A DNA stretch of 64,000 bases from Liquidambar formosana. Taxonomy: Eukaryota; Streptophyta; Magnoliopsida; Saxifragales; Altingiaceae. The notes beneath the pieces are model-generated. The model made no database searches. It saw only the letters and a list, made by a program, of their open reading frames with translations, and was not told where the DNA came from. This document shows, piece after piece, positions 1 through 10,678 of this stretch. Numbering within the stretch: the first letter of the stretch is position 1; each line of letters opens with the position of its first letter. The stretch covers positions 14,631,133 through 14,695,132 of the forward strand of contig CM077833.1 in assembly GCA_039720395.1 (NCBI GenBank), in the 5' to 3' direction. The position numbers and the translations under genes were made by a program.

Positions 1-1
1 G

Positions 2-343
2 TCTGAATCGGATATAATCACAATGGCTCGGAATCTTCCCTTTTGTTTAAGCTTATCAGAAGTCAAAATCCGAAATGGGTTGACGTTTTTCATGAAAGAG
101 CTTGGATATGAGCCTGGGTACTTAGCCTCTCACCCCAAGCTTTTGATGCATAGTTTAGAGAAGAGGGTGCTGCCTAGAAATGCAGTTTTGAAAGTTTTGA
201 AGGAGAAGAATCTGATCAGGACAAATCCTAGTCTTTGCTACATAGTGTGCTTGCCAGAGTCTAAATTTATGGAGGAGTTTGTGCTCCAATACAAGGATGT
301 GACGCCTGATGTTTATGAAGCTTACATTAACGTTAAGAGGTAG
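2..343 (+). CDS. mTERF family protein, C-terminal end (partial)
   Basis: This is the last part of a plant mitochondrial transcription termination factor (mTERF) gene. The frame is open from base 2, so the gene starts outside the window, and it ends with a TAG at 341-343. The roughly 113 visible residues contain the typical repeat wording of the family: SEVKIRNGLTFF, then MKELGYEPGYLASHP, then HSLEKRVLPRNAVLKVLKEK, which form the paired helices of one mTERF repeat plus the conserved C-terminal tail. Plant mTERF proteins bind nucleic acid in mitochondria or plastids and act in organelle transcription, splicing or gene regulation. The targeting peptide and most repeats are missing here, so the organelle and the subfamily cannot be told. 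The ATG at 23 is internal to the frame and is probably not the start. A copia element lies about 610 bases beyond the stop. Confidence 0.88.
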   Translation, partial: SESDIITMARNLPFCLSLSEVKIRNGLTFFMKELGYEPGYLASHPKLLMHSLEKRVLPRNAVLKVLKEKNLIRTNPSLCYIVCLPESKFMEEFVLQYKDVTPDVYEAYINVKR

Positions 344-951
344 GAAACAGAAGTAATTTAGTTAGGAAACCATTGTTGGGTCTCTGTATTGGAAGCTTTC
401 CAGAGTGTGGAGTTACTTTTGAGAGGGAGGAGGTAAATTTTTTTTTTTTTTAATGGAATTTCCCATACTTGATGTTTAACCCTAATCTTCCACCATTTTT
501 TTTTTTTTTTTTAAAGTTTATGATAAGCACCATAATTTGTTCTAAGCTGTATTCATTTGTGATTTGCTGATTTATTTCATGAAAGTGTTTGCCTATTGTA
601 ACATTCTTATGAGTACTGTTATTGCTTTGAGGAGCAAAATGGAAATTAAGCTAGAGATATAGAGACTGCTTGCTTCCCTCAATAAGTGTCTTTTGGAAGC
701 AACAAAAAAGAAACAAAAAAGGACTCTAGCATCATTATTCACAATAGTATGGAGGGACTTGGGGAAAAAGGGTTGCCTAAATGTCTGCAGCTCCTCTATT
801 AGAGAAAAGGTCAATGACTTTATGGAATTTTCTTCTGGATACATTTCTCTAAAAATGCATATTGGTTTTTGTTATAATGCTAAATGGATGAATTGCCTTC
901 TTCTTTTTTTTGGTTCAATATCTTGCTTTTCCAAAGTACTACTGAAATGTA
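344..951. other. 3' flank of the mTERF gene
   Basis: No gene is visible here. The stretch follows the mTERF stop and probably begins with its 3' UTR. It contains two T runs (about 438-452 and 499-512). It ends at the copia target site, so the original 3' flank continues at 10679. Confidence 0.5.
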
Positions 952-956
952 CATCT

Positions 957-2237
957 TGTTGTCCCAAGTAAACAACCCTAGAGGGGGGGTGAATAGGGTT
1001 ATTGGCCAATTAAAAAATATGATAGCAAGCTAAAATCAGATTATGGCAAATAGAGATATTCTCAATAATAAACAGTAAAGAGAATAAGAGAAAGAGAATG
1101 CAAACACAAGATTTAACGAGGTTCAGCCTTCCCGCCTACGTCCTCGCCTCAAGAGCTCGCTTGAGGATTCACCAATCCACTATCACTCTCCTTCAAGGTG
1201 GAGCAGCAAACCTTTACAAATCAAGTGCTTTCAACCAACACTTGTTCAGCCACACTTCCTCAAGTGCAAAGAATGGGGTTATCACCAACCCTTGATTACA
1301 AGTTTGTAGAGATGTAATGTGTGTACAAAGAAACTCTCTTTAAGAGTGAATAACACAGAGATTAAAGCTCAGCTCTCTTCTAATTGATTTGCTCAATGAA
1401 TGCTCTTAATGAATTTTAGGGCTAGAAGAATGAAAACAATGAATTCTCTTGTATTGATTCTTATAAATGCATTTGAATCATTGTTTATATAGGCATTAGG
1501 CATAATATGACCGTTTGGTGCAATAAATGCCGGGAAAGAGCCGTTTGGTGGCATTTAATGCCTCAACAACCTTTCAAAAACTAGCCGTTGGAGTTCTGAG
1601 ATCGCACAATCAGTCGACTGAATACTCAATTCAGTCCACTGATTTGCTAAATCAGTCGACTGAATTGGGAAATCAGTGGACTGATTTGAGCAGAATCAAA
1701 AGACAACAGCAGAGGACAACTTCTGCTTAAATGAGTCGACTGATTCAAGAATGAGTCGACTGATTTGGGCAGAAATGAACTTATAATGATTATATCACAA
1801 GTTTAAATCGATCAAGTTCATTTGTATCAACTTAGGCCTTGTTCAAGTGATAAATTAAGTTTACCCAAGGATCCTAAGGTCCATCTAGGTTAATGGAGCG
1901 ATCATTTGAGCAATCAAGTACATCAAAAACCTAATAACCTCACTCATAGCTATATAAGTATCTTCATTGACGATGCTAGCTTGGTCTTGAGTGTTGTAGG
2001 TCTTTTGTATGCTTTCTATGCTCGTATGTTCTTGCGCTTGATTGTCCTTGACATCACAAGTATGTGTGCTTTGAGTTCCATGATATGCATATATCTTTAT
2101 GCTTCTTTTGGATCCATATGCTCGAGTACCTAGCTTTGATTATAATCTTGACAAATAAACCATTAGTACTTACATCGATCCTTTGTTATCATCAAAATCT
2201 CGGATATGCCCTTGGTTATATAACCTTGGGGCCAACA
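957..2237 (-). repeat. 3' LTR of the copia element
   Basis: This is the 3' LTR, next to the polypurine tract. It is nearly identical to 9393-10673. The six palindrome units lie at 1609-1766. It should supply the polyadenylation signal of the element transcript, and it lies about 610 bases downstream of the mTERF stop. Confidence 0.95.
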
Positions 2238-2251
2238 ATCTCCCCCTTTTT
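2238..2251 (-). other. Polypurine tract of the copia element
   Basis: The - strand reads AAAAAGGGGGAGAT directly before the 3' LTR. This is the expected plus-strand priming site and fixes the orientation of the element. Confidence 0.88.
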
Positions 2252-2557
2252 GATGATGACAAACTATTGATGTATATGGCAGGTAGAGAAATAAAGCACA
2301 TGATATATATGGAGCAAGCTCCCCCTCACAATATGCATAGTTGAAATGCAAGTAATAAGCAATGAGCACAAGCATTGTAAAGCAAATAAACTGATTATAA
2401 TCAACTGTGGAAATAGTTCAAAACATAACCAAAAAGTCATAAGTTAACAATTATAGATAACTAGGAATGTGTCAAGTCATTGTGTGTTCAAACTAAGTTA
2501 GATGTTCAAGATACATCAATCAAAAAATATCTCCCCCTTTTGTCATCAGACAAAAAG

Positions 2558-3982
2558 CTAGGGGTCCAAGTCAATATGCTCGGGAAGACCAGGTGCGTCC
2601 GCATCTTCAGGGGCAGGAGGTGGTGGTGGAGGCGGTGGTGCATTGCGACGGGCATATCGCTCAATGGCTGTCAATGAGTTACGCACAGTGCGTATATCAG
2701 TCTCTGTCCTGGCAAGACGCTGGTCCACCTGAGTCGTAAAGATATCACCATAACGCTTCAAGGTGTCCATATCATTCTCGATTTGTGTCTGACGGTTCTC
2801 AAGAGCCAAGAGACGAGTGCCAATGCCATCCATGGAGACCTGCAGACCCTGTATAGCTGTCAAAATGGTCTGAACACCAGCAGGAGGAATAGTAGGCTGC
2901 TGTGGAGGCTCAAAGGGAGGAGGCTCGAACGCAGGAGGGGGCTGTGGAGGCTCAACATCCATGCCATGCTCACCAGGCTCCTCATGTGGCTGCTGCTCTT
3001 CTTCACCAGGAGGAACAGGGTCATCAGCCTCCTGTTCTTCATCGGTCACCTCATCCGGATCATCTTTCGGTACCCAACCCCTAGAAGTAAACTTGTAGTG
3101 CATTTGTTTGAGAGTCATATCGGAGTAGGTGTTGGTGTGAGAAATGGCGACTACGGCTTCCTCATCAAGAGGTATATGGAAATGTTCAAAAACACAAGTC
3201 AAGGCAAAGCCGTAGGGGAGACTAGCCACTTTCTTCTTTTGGCAATCGACAATATGATTGGAAATGATAAAAGGCAAGTCAATGGGAATGGTATTCATGA
3301 TGCACCAAATAAGAAAAATATCGAAATATGAGACATGGTCACGTCCGCCACCCCGTGGAAGGATGTTATACGTAATCATGTGATGAATCAAACGAGCATT
3401 GAGAGTTAGTTCTTTGGCTTTGGGTTTAAAACGGTTTACAATATCATTCCGCCCACAGATCTGATTAAGGGCTTGGATAGGATCATACCCTTGAAAGTGA
3501 GTCCACTCGTTGGTCACAAGGATTTGATGTTGACCACGAGGGATATGAAAGATTTGGGCAAGAAGGTTTTGATCCATAGATATAATTCTACCACCAACTT
3601 GAGACCAAAGGATGTGATTATTAATATAGTCAAGATTGGTGTAAAAGATGCGCACAAGATAAGTATACATGGGTTTTTTCAGAAAAATGAATGAATCCCA
3701 ACCCAAAAGACGGAAATAATTTGCAATGAGAACGAAATGCTCTTCAAAGAAATCCAAAGGGGCATATTTACCGAAGACGACGGTGCGACGACTGAAGTCC
3801 TCATCAAACTTGCGCTGTGCATCGAGAGAGACAAACTCTCCGCCTTCCTCTTCGTCGGGTTGTTGTTCAACGGGTGGTTGCACCGGCGGTGGAGGAGGAT
3901 TTGGAACCCTGGGACGTAAGTTTCGCGATGAACCTTCACCGGTGTGAGGGCGTTTGGCTGGATTCTTCGTCTTGGGAGCCAT
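2558..3982 (-). CDS. Extra frame between pol and 3' LTR: putative plant transposon protein domain (474 aa)
   Basis: An intact frame on the same strand as gag-pol, in the position where some Sireviruses carry an env-like gene. The first 50 residues are basic then proline/acid-rich. Residues about 70-300 resemble the domain annotated as putative plant transposon protein (FYTNLDYINN, LLAQIFHIP, WVPKDD). A hydrophobic stretch lies near 222-246. Residues 308-365 are very acidic and proline-rich, 370-448 look like a coiled coil, and a run of prolines follows at about 449-457. There is no clear signal peptide, so an envelope role is not supported. The function is unknown. The ATG at 3982 is followed by a basic start MAPKTKNPAKRP. 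Upstream, between this frame and pol, lies an array of palindromes that may regulate it. It could also be a captured host sequence. Confidence 0.8.
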   Translation of the reverse strand: MAPKTKNPAKRPHTGEGSSRNLRPRVPNPPPPPVQPPVEQQPDEEEGGEFVSLDAQRKFDEDFSRRTVVFGKYAPLDFFEEHFVLIANYFRLLGWDSFIFLKKPMYTYLVRIFYTNLDYINNHILWSQVGGRIISMDQNLLAQIFHIPRGQHQILVTNEWTHFQGYDPIQALNQICGRNDIVNRFKPKAKELTLNARLIHHMITYNILPRGGGRDHVSYFDIFLIWCIMNTIPIDLPFIISNHIVDCQKKKVASLPYGFALTCVFEHFHIPLDEEAVVAISHTNTYSDMTLKQMHYKFTSRGWVPKDDPDEVTDEEQEADDPVPPGEEEQQPHEEPGEHGMDVEPPQPPPAFEPPPFEPPQQPTIPPAGVQTILTAIQGLQVSMDGIGTRLLALENRQTQIENDMDTLKRYGDIFTTQVDQRLARTETDIRTVRNSLTAIERYARRNAPPPPPPPPAPEDADAPGLPEHIDLDP

Positions 3983-4087
3983 TGTTGAGAGAGTTTTGGA
4001 GGTTAGAGAGAGAGAGAAGTGAAAACGTCGCGGGAATGGGTGTGATTTGAAATGAAAAGCCGCGTGTTATATTTATAGAATCGCAGA

Positions 4088-4346
4088 TTCAGTCGACTGA
4101 ATCACCATTTCAGTCGACTGAATTGTCCTGGGAAAGGCTCCAAAGGCTACTGCCTGAATCAGTGGACTGAAAATCCATTTCAGTCGACTGATTTGGCATT
4201 TCAGTCGACTGAAATGTCAATTGAGTCGACTGAATCAGCCAGTAGGTAATAGAAATGGCAGGGCTTGATTCAGTGGACTGAAAAGCCAATTCAGTCGACT
4301 GAATTGCTCATTGAGTCGACTGAATTGTCTTTTCAGTAGACTAAAT
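4088..4346. repeat. Array of ten TCAGTCGACTGA-type palindromes
   Basis: Ten copies of a 12-bp palindrome or close variants (TCAGTCGACTGA, with GTGGAC, GAGTCG and GTAGAC forms) lie at irregular spacing between pol and the extra frame. The same motif occurs six times in each LTR (1609-1766 and 10045-10202). Sireviruses are known to carry palindrome clusters in their regulatory regions. A regulatory role here is inferred. Confidence 0.85.
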
Positions 4347-4451
4347 CACCAGGAAACTCAGTTTTAACCCAAAATCTTTAGAGAGTGTGAGTGAAATGAG
4401 ATGTACCACATAGAAAATATCAAGGCAAGAGTAGAAAAACAAAGATATGCA

Positions 4452-7400
4452 TCAATTCACTACATCATGCATTAAACACATGCCAAGTTCTCTTTTAATG
4501 AAGTTAAAACGGTCTTCTTGAAGAGGTTTGGTAAAGATATCGGCCAATTGATGGTCGGTACCTATGAAATCAATCTCAATATCACCTCTTTGGACATGAT
4601 CACGAATGAAATGATGTCTTATCTCAATGTGCTTAGTTCGTGAGTGTTGTATGGGGTTCTTGGTCAAGTTGATGGCACTAGTATTATCACATTTAATGGG
4701 AATGTGATCAAAGTGAAGTCCATAGTCCTCAAGTTGTTGTTTCATGTACAACACTTGTGCACAACAACTACCGGCTGCAATGTATTCGGCCTCGGTGGTT
4801 GAGAGTGCAACCGATGTTTGTTTCTTACTAAACCAAGAAACTAGTGAATGTCCTAGGAAATGGCAAGTCCCACTAGTGCTCTTGCGGTCATCTTTGCCAC
4901 CGGCAAAGTCCGCATCGGAATAACTAAGCATATCAAAAGAGGTATACTTAGGAAACCATAATCCAAGGTTAATTGAGCCACTTAAGTATTTAAAGATGCG
5001 CTTAACGGCAAGCAAGTGAGATTCTTTAGGACATGATTGAAATCTAGCACATAAGCAAACACTAAACATGATATCGGGTCTACTTGCGGTTAAATAAAGT
5101 AAACTTCCAATCATACCTCTATATTTCTTTTGATCAACATTTTTACCCTTTTCATCCTTGTCAATCTTGATGGAAGTGCTCATTGGAGTAGAAAACTCTC
5201 TACCATCTTCCAATCCGTACTTTTTGAGTAGATCTTTGACATATTTGGATTGATTGATGAAGGTTCCTTCCTTTGTTTGTTTGATTTGAAGTCCAAGAAA
5301 GAATGTCAATTCTCCCATCATGCTCATCTCAAATTCTTCCTGCATAATCTTAGAAAATTCTTTGCAAAGATTCTCATTAGTGGATCCAAAAATGATATCA
5401 TCAACGTAGATTTGCACTAAAAGCATATCATTATCAATGGTTTTAATGAAAAGTGTGGTGTCAAGTTTTCCTCTCTTAAAACCATTTTTGAGTAAAAATC
5501 CACTAAGTCTTTCATACCAAGCTCTAGGAGCTTGTTTCAAACCATATAAAGCTTTTCTTAGTTTAAAAACATGATTTGGAAATTCATGACTTTCAAAACC
5601 GGGAGGTTGTTCAACATAAACTTCCTCTTCTATGAAACCATTTAAAAATGCACTCTTGACATCCATTTGAAACAATTTGAAATTTTTATGACATGCATAG
5701 GCAAGTAACATCCTTATGGCTTCTAGTCTAGCTACCGGAGCATAGGTTTCATCATAATCTATGCCTTCTTGTTGATTATAACCTTGGGCTACAAGTCGAG
5801 CCTTGTTTCTAGTAACAACTCCGGATTCATCCTTTTTGTTTCTAAATACCCATTTAGTTCCAATTACTCCATGGTCATGTGGTCTAGGTACCAAGGTCCA
5901 AACCTTGTTCCTTTCAAATTGATTGAGTTCTTCTTGCATAGCAAGGACCCATGATTCATCATTTTCAGCTTCATTAATGTTCTTAGGTTCAATTTGAGAT
6001 AGGAAAGCAAGATGATCACATAAATTTCTCATGGAAGAACGAGTTCTTACCCCACGTGAGGGTTCACCTAAGATTTGATCTTTAGGATGATTCCTCACAA
6101 ATTTCCAAGTCTTGGTGACATCCGGATGGAGTGGAGCATTTTCAACTTCAACTTCTTCTTCCGGATTCTTGTCTTTAATAACTTCATCTCCTTCCTTTTC
6201 TTTGCCTTTGTCTAGTGGATCTTCTTTATCATTTAGACTCAAGGTTTCAACTTGTTCTTGCAAGCTTGTACCTACATCATCATCATCATCCACATATTTC
6301 TTGGGTGCAAGAGGGTTAGTTTCATCAAATACAACATGCATTGATTCTTGAACAGTTAAAGTTCTCTTGTTAAACACCCTATATGCTTTACTCTTCATGG
6401 AATAGCCAAGAAACACACCTTCATCGGATTTAGAATCAAATTTGGAAAGTTTATCTCTATCATTCAATATAAAGCATTTACAACCAAACACTTTAAAGTA
6501 ACCTATGTTAGGTTTCTTATCATTCCATAGTTCATAAGGAGTTTTACCGAGTTTAGATCTTAAAAGAACTCTATTCATTACATAGCATGCGGTATTAACA
6601 GCCTCGGCCCAAAAATATTGAGGTAAAGAGTGTTCATTTAGCATGGTTCTAGACATTTCCTCAAGTGTTCTATTCTTTCTTTCAACCACACCATTTTGTT
6701 GAGGAGTTCTAGGAGCGGAGAAATTGTGACCAAAGCCATTCTCATTACAAAATTGTACAATATCCTTATTGACAAATTCGCTCCCTCTATCACTCCTAAC
6801 ATGTGTAATGGTATAGCCTTTCTCATTTTGGACTCTTCTACAATATGTCACAAATGTAGCATGAGTCTCATCTTTATGTGCAAGGAAGAACACCCATGTA
6901 TATCTAGAGTAGTCATCAACAATTACAAATGCATAATGCTTCCCTCCAAGACTTGCAATTGCAATAGGTCCAAATAGATCCATATGAATGAGTTGTAAAG
7001 GTCTAGTAGTTGAAATATGAGGCTTTGATTTAAAAGAGGACTTGGTTTGTTTTCCAAGTTGGCATGCACTACAAACTCCATCTTTTGAAAACTTTTCTTT
7101 TGGTAAACCTCTTACAAGTTCATGCCTAGAAAGTTTTGAAATTAAATCCATGCTAGCATGTCCAAGTCTTCTATGCCATAACCAATGATTTTCGTTTAAA
7201 GCGGAGAAGCAATGTACATTTTGTAATGCGATTTCTTCAAACTCTATAGCATAGATGTTACCAATCCTATATGCAACAAATAGGGTCTTATCTTCATCTC
7301 CAATTATGCATTTGTTGGATTTAAAGGTAACTCTATATCCTTTATCACATAATTGACTAATGCTAAGGAGATTATGCTTTAAACCATCAACTAATAAAAC

Positions 7401-7589
7401 ATTTTCAACACAAAGTGAGGAATTCTTACCAACCTTACCAATGCCAATTATCTTACCCTTGGCATTGTCTCCAAATGTCACGTAGCCGCCGTCCTTGGGC
7501 TTCAAAGATACGAACTTTGATCTATCACCCGTCATATGCCTTGAGCACCCACTATCAAGAAACCATTTTTCATTGCTTGATGACTTCAA
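4452..7589 (-). CDS. pol: copia Pol polyprotein: protease, integrase, RT, RNase H (1045 aa)
   Basis: An uninterrupted Pol. Protease: the DSG triad at residues 12-14 in [16 protein letters not shown]-pre-integrase with HRRLGH near 139 and the CSAC pair near 173. Integrase core with D in HMDLFGP (about 203), D in RSDRGSEF (about 267) and E in [10 protein letters not shown] (about 303). Reverse transcriptase with [12 protein letters not shown] near 597, DVKSAFLNG near 643 and the active site YVDDIIFGS at 728-736. RNase H with YSDADFAGG near 890 and STTEAEYIA near 930. The order is that of Ty1/copia. The given start is a TTG. The first in-frame ATG falls within the protease motif, so Pol is probably made as a fusion with Gag rather than from its own start. 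The frame is +1 relative to gag and is closed upstream by TAG at 7596-7598. All catalytic residues look present, so the protein may be active. Confidence 0.94.
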   Translation of the reverse strand: MKSSSNEKWFLDSGCSRHMTGDRSKFVSLKPKDGGYVTFGDNAKGKIIGIGKVGKNSSLCVENVLLVDGLKHNLLSISQLCDKGYRVTFKSNKCIIGDEDKTLFVAYRIGNIYAIEFEEIALQNVHCFSALNENHWLWHRRLGHASMDLISKLSRHELVRGLPKEKFSKDGVCSACQLGKQTKSSFKSKPHISTTRPLQLIHMDLFGPIAIASLGGKHYAFVIVDDYSRYTWVFFLAHKDETHATFVTYCRRVQNEKGYTITHVRSDRGSEFVNKDIVQFCNENGFGHNFSAPRTPQQNGVVERKNRTLEEMSRTMLNEHSLPQYFWAEAVNTACYVMNRVLLRSKLGKTPYELWNDKKPNIGYFKVFGCKCFILNDRDKLSKFDSKSDEGVFLGYSMKSKAYRVFNKRTLTVQESMHVVFDETNPLAPKKYVDDDDDVGTSLQEQVETLSLNDKEDPLDKGKEKEGDEVIKDKNPEEEVEVENAPLHPDVTKTWKFVRNHPKDQILGEPSRGVRTRSSMRNLCDHLAFLSQIEPKNINEAENDESWVLAMQEELNQFERNKVWTLVPRPHDHGVIGTKWVFRNKKDESGVVTRNKARLVAQGYNQQEGIDYDETYAPVARLEAIRMLLAYACHKNFKLFQMDVKSAFLNGFIEEEVYVEQPPGFESHEFPNHVFKLRKALYGLKQAPRAWYERLSGFLLKNGFKRGKLDTTLFIKTIDNDMLLVQIYVDDIIFGSTNENLCKEFSKIMQEEFEMSMMGELTFFLGLQIKQTKEGTFINQSKYVKDLLKKYGLEDGREFSTPMSTSIKIDKDEKGKNVDQKKYRGMIGSLLYLTASRPDIMFSVCLCARFQSCPKESHLLAVKRIFKYLSGSINLGLWFPKYTSFDMLSYSDADFAGGKDDRKSTSGTCHFLGHSLVSWFSKKQTSVALSTTEAEYIAAGSCCAQVLYMKQQLEDYGLHFDHIPIKCDNTSAINLTKNPIQHSRTKHIEIRHHFIRDHVQRGDIEIDFIGTDHQLADIFTKPLQEDRFNFIKRELGMCLMHDVVN

Positions 7590-7605
7590 GCATACCTACA
7601 CAAGT

Positions 7606-9336
7606 TCAAGTAACTTTCTTTGGTACCCATACTTTCTTGGGTCCATAGGGGTTAGCCATAGGAGGAGAGGTTCCCTTAACTACCCACACCCTCTTGGTGA
7701 AACTTTTAGGTCTTTTTCTCATTTTGCAAGTGTAGATGTTATGTCCCTCCTTCTTACAATAAGTGCATGAGATTTTAGGTGTACTAGAGACTTTAGGCTT
7801 AGGAAAGAAGTTAATATAAGATTTTTGTTTGACATTTTCTTGATAACCAATTCCGGCCTTATCAAAACACCATCTTTGACTAGTTAATATCTTATCCAAG
7901 TTATCCCTTCCATTGGTAAACTTGGCCAAGGTATTAGTCAAGTCTTCAACCTTTTCTTTCAATGAAGTATTTTCACTTTCAAGACTAGATTGAGAAATGG
8001 TAGGGGTTGAGTCTATCTTGCTTTTCAATTCTGAATTTTCATGTTTCAAAGCATTTAGTTCCTCTTGAAGAGATGAGATATTCTTTTTCAAATCATTGTT
8101 TTTGTGAGAAAACCTTTTTAATTCAAGAAAAGTGTCTTCAAGTGCATCTTGTAATTCTTCATAAGTGGGAGGTTCTTCTATAGGATAATCAATAGAATTG
8201 AGTTCGATTACCTCATCCTCTTTTGCCATGAGACAAAAGTTTGCCACTTCTTGATCACAAGAAATCTCCTCATCTTCTTCATCACTATTTGCTTCATCAT
8301 CCCATGTGACGGTGAAAGCCTTTTTCTTGAATTTTCTATTGTCCTTGAAGTTGTTGTTAGTGTGACTCGTCTTGTTGTAGTTGTTGTTGAGTTGAGGACA
8401 ATTTATCTTGATATGTCCGGGCTTCTTGCATTCAAAACACACTTGTGGTTCTCTATTTGAGTTTTCTCCTCTATTTGGAATTCTTTTGGAGGAGTCACCC
8501 TTGTTGAATCTCCTTCCTTGATTTCTTCTAGAGAAGAACTTTTTGAGCTTGTGAGATATGAAAGCCATGTCTTCATCTTCTTCATTCTCACACTCTTCAC
8601 TTGGTGGTTCTTCTTCGTCTTGTGAAGCTTTGAGAGCCATGCTCTTGGATGTCTTCCCTTCATCAATTTCACGAGCTTTGAATGCGAGTTCTTGTGTGAC
8701 TAGGTTGCCGTCAAGATCACTCAAGGTCATTGATGATAGCTCTTTTGATTGAAGTAGAGTAGTGGTGAGGACATCCCATTGCTTAGGCAAGCTCCTAAGA
8801 ATTTTTCTCACCAATTCGGAGTTAGTGTAGATCTTTCCAAGAGAACTTAAAGGATTAATGATAGCATTGAATCTAGCAAACATGTCTCTAATAGATTCAT
8901 CCTTTTTCATTTTAAACATTTCATATTCACAAACAAGCATATTGATTTTTGCTTCTTTTACTTGAGATGTCCCTTCATAGGTGACTTCTAATGTATCCCA
9001 TATCTCTTTGGCACTAGTGCACCTAGAGATTTTGCTAAATTCATCATTAGTTAAAGCACAATATAGTAAGCCAATGGCTTTAGAGTTAAGTTCAAGAGAC
9101 TTATGATCAGCTGTGGTGTATTCTTGTGGTACTTTAGGAAGTGTAACTCCATCTACCACCTTAGTAGGGATCAAAGGACCCTTAGAAGTGATATTCCATA
9201 GCTCATAGCTAGTGGATTGAATAAAAATTTGCATTCTGATTTTCCAGAAATTATATAGAGACGCATCTCCATTAAAAAGTGGTGGTCTATTGGACGATTG
9301 TCCTTCGGTGAATCCGTTACCACTATAGTTGGCCAT
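7606..9336 (-). CDS. gag: copia Gag polyprotein (576 aa)
   Basis: Gag forms the virus-like particle and binds the element RNA. The ATG at 9336 follows the PBS by 42 bases. The N-terminal 230 residues match the UBN2/DUF4219-type copia gag region (NRPPLFNGDASLYNFWK near residue 16; KEIWDTLEVTYEGTSQVKEAK near 110). An acidic segment follows, then a CCHC zinc knuckle at about 300-313 (CFECKKPGHIKINC). A long coiled coil spans about 385-495 and a second CCHC knuckle lies at about 528-541 (CTYCKKEGHNIYTC). A long coiled-coil gag is typical of Sireviruses. The frame is intact and ends in TGA at 7606-7608. Pol follows in another frame. Confidence 0.93.
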   Translation of the reverse strand: MANYSGNGFTEGQSSNRPPLFNGDASLYNFWKIRMQIFIQSTSYELWNITSKGPLIPTKVVDGVTLPKVPQEYTTADHKSLELNSKAIGLLYCALTNDEFSKISRCTSAKEIWDTLEVTYEGTSQVKEAKINMLVCEYEMFKMKKDESIRDMFARFNAIINPLSSLGKIYTNSELVRKILRSLPKQWDVLTTTLLQSKELSSMTLSDLDGNLVTQELAFKAREIDEGKTSKSMALKASQDEEEPPSEECENEEDEDMAFISHKLKKFFSRRNQGRRFNKGDSSKRIPNRGENSNREPQVCFECKKPGHIKINCPQLNNNYNKTSHTNNNFKDNRKFKKKAFTVTWDDEANSDEEDEEISCDQEVANFCLMAKEDEVIELNSIDYPIEEPPTYEELQDALEDTFLELKRFSHKNNDLKKNISSLQEELNALKHENSELKSKIDSTPTISQSSLESENTSLKEKVEDLTNTLAKFTNGRDNLDKILTSQRWCFDKAGIGYQENVKQKSYINFFPKPKVSSTPKISCTYCKKEGHNIYTCKMRKRPKSFTKRVWVVKGTSPPMANPYGPKKVWVPKKVT

Positions 9337-9378
9337 ATCGTTCCTCGCAAGACAAATATGTCAAATGCTAGAGGTTGG

Positions 9379-9390
9379 GCTCTGATACCA
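9379..9390 (-). other. Primer binding site (initiator Met-tRNA type)
   Basis: The - strand reads TGGTATCAGAGC two bases inside the 5' LTR. This is the common copia primer binding site, complementary to the 3' end of initiator methionine tRNA. Confidence 0.92.
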
Positions 9391-9392
9391 AT

Positions 9393-10673
9393 TGTTGTCC
9401 CAAGTAAACAACCCTAGAGGGGGGGTGAATAGGGTTATTGGCCAATTAAAAAATATGATAGCAAGCTAAAATCAGATTATGGCAAATAGAGATATTCTCA
9501 ATAATAAACAGTAAAGAGAATAAGAGAAAGAGAATGCAAACACAAGATTTAACGAGGTTCAGCCTTCCCGCCTACGTCCTCGCCTCAAGAGCTCGCTTGA
9601 GGATTCACCAATCCACTATCACTCTCCTTCAAGGTGGAGCAGCAAACCTTTACAAATCAAGTGCTTTCAACCAACACTTGTTCAGCCACACTTCCTCAAG
9701 TGCAAAGAATGGGGTTATCACCAACCCTTGATTACAAGTTTGTAGAGATGTAATGTGTGTACAAAGAAACTCTCTTTAAGAGTGAATAACACAGAGATTA
9801 AAGCTCAGCTCTCTTCTAATTGATTTGCTCAATGAATGCTCTTAATGAATTTTAGGGCTAGAAGAATGAAAACAATGAATTCTCTTGTATTGATTCCTAT
9901 AAATGCATTTGAATCATTGTTTATATAGGCATTAGGCATAATATGACCGTTTGGTGCAATAAATGCCGGGAAAGAGCCGTTTGGTGGCATTTAATGCCTC
10001 AACAACCTTTCAAAAACTAGCCGTTGGAGTTCTGAGATCGCACAATCAGTCGACTGAATACTCAATTCAGTCCACTGATTTGCTAAATCAGTCGACTGAA
10101 TTGGGAAATCAGTGGACTGATTTGAGCAGAATCAAAAGACAACAGCAGAGGACAACTTCTGCTTAAATGAGTCGACTGATTCAAGAATGAGTCGACTGAT
10201 TTGGGCAAAAATGAACTTATAATGATTATATCACAAGTTTAAATCGATCAAGTTCATTTGTATCAACTTAGGCCTTGTTCAAGTGATAAATTAAGTTTAC
10301 CCAAGGATCCTAAGGTCCATCTAGGTTAATGGAGCGATCATTTGAGCAATCAAGTACATCAAAAACCTAATAACCTCACTCATAGCTATATAAGTATCTT
10401 CATTGACGATGCTAGCTTGGTCTTGAGTGTTGTAGGTCTTTTGTATGCTTTCTATGCTCGTATGTTCTTGCGCTTGATTGTCCTTGACATCACAAGTATG
10501 TGTGCTTTGAGTTCCATGATATGCATATATCTTTATGCTTCTTTTGGATCCATATGCTCGAGTACCTAGCTTTGATTATAATCTTGACAAATAAACCATT
10601 AGTACTTACATCGATCCTTTGTTATCATCAAAATCTCGGATATGCCCTTGGTTATATAACCTTGGGGCCAACA
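9393..10673 (-). repeat. 5' LTR of the copia element
   Basis: This is the 5' LTR, on the right because the element is on the - strand. It is a direct repeat of 957-2237 at a constant offset of 8436. On the + strand it begins TGTTGTCCC and ends GGCCAACA. It should hold the promoter of the element. It contains six copies of a TCAGTCGACTGA-type palindrome at 10045-10202. Short open frames inside it are repeated identically in the other LTR and are not genes. Confidence 0.95.
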
Positions 10674-10678
10674 CATCT

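Larger units (their letters stand above)
957..10673 (-). mobile_element. Complete Ty1/copia LTR retrotransposon, Sirevirus-like
   Basis: A full 9717-bp element read on the - strand. It has two 1281-bp LTRs (957-2237 and 9393-10673) that start TG and end CA, and a 5-bp target duplication CATCT at 952-956 and 10674-10678. The PBS abuts the right LTR and the PPT abuts the left LTR, which fixes the direction. Gene order is gag, protease, integrase, reverse transcriptase, RNase H (the copia order), then an extra frame and the 3' LTR. The large gag with coiled coil and two zinc knuckles, the size and the extra frame all fit the Sirevirus (SIRE/Maximus) branch. By eye the LTRs differ at two positions (near 1466 versus 9896, and near 1768 versus 10204), so the insertion is recent. 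All three frames are uninterrupted, although gag and pol are in different frames. Confidence 0.95.

Noticed and set aside
1098..2270. Short open frames inside the left LTR, repeated at 9534-10742
   Set aside because: They are LTR sequence present identically in both copies, with no protein similarity. They follow from the LTR, not from genes.
2783..3331. 182-codon frame opposite the third copia gene
   Set aside because: A shadow of the intact gene on the - strand, with no family features.
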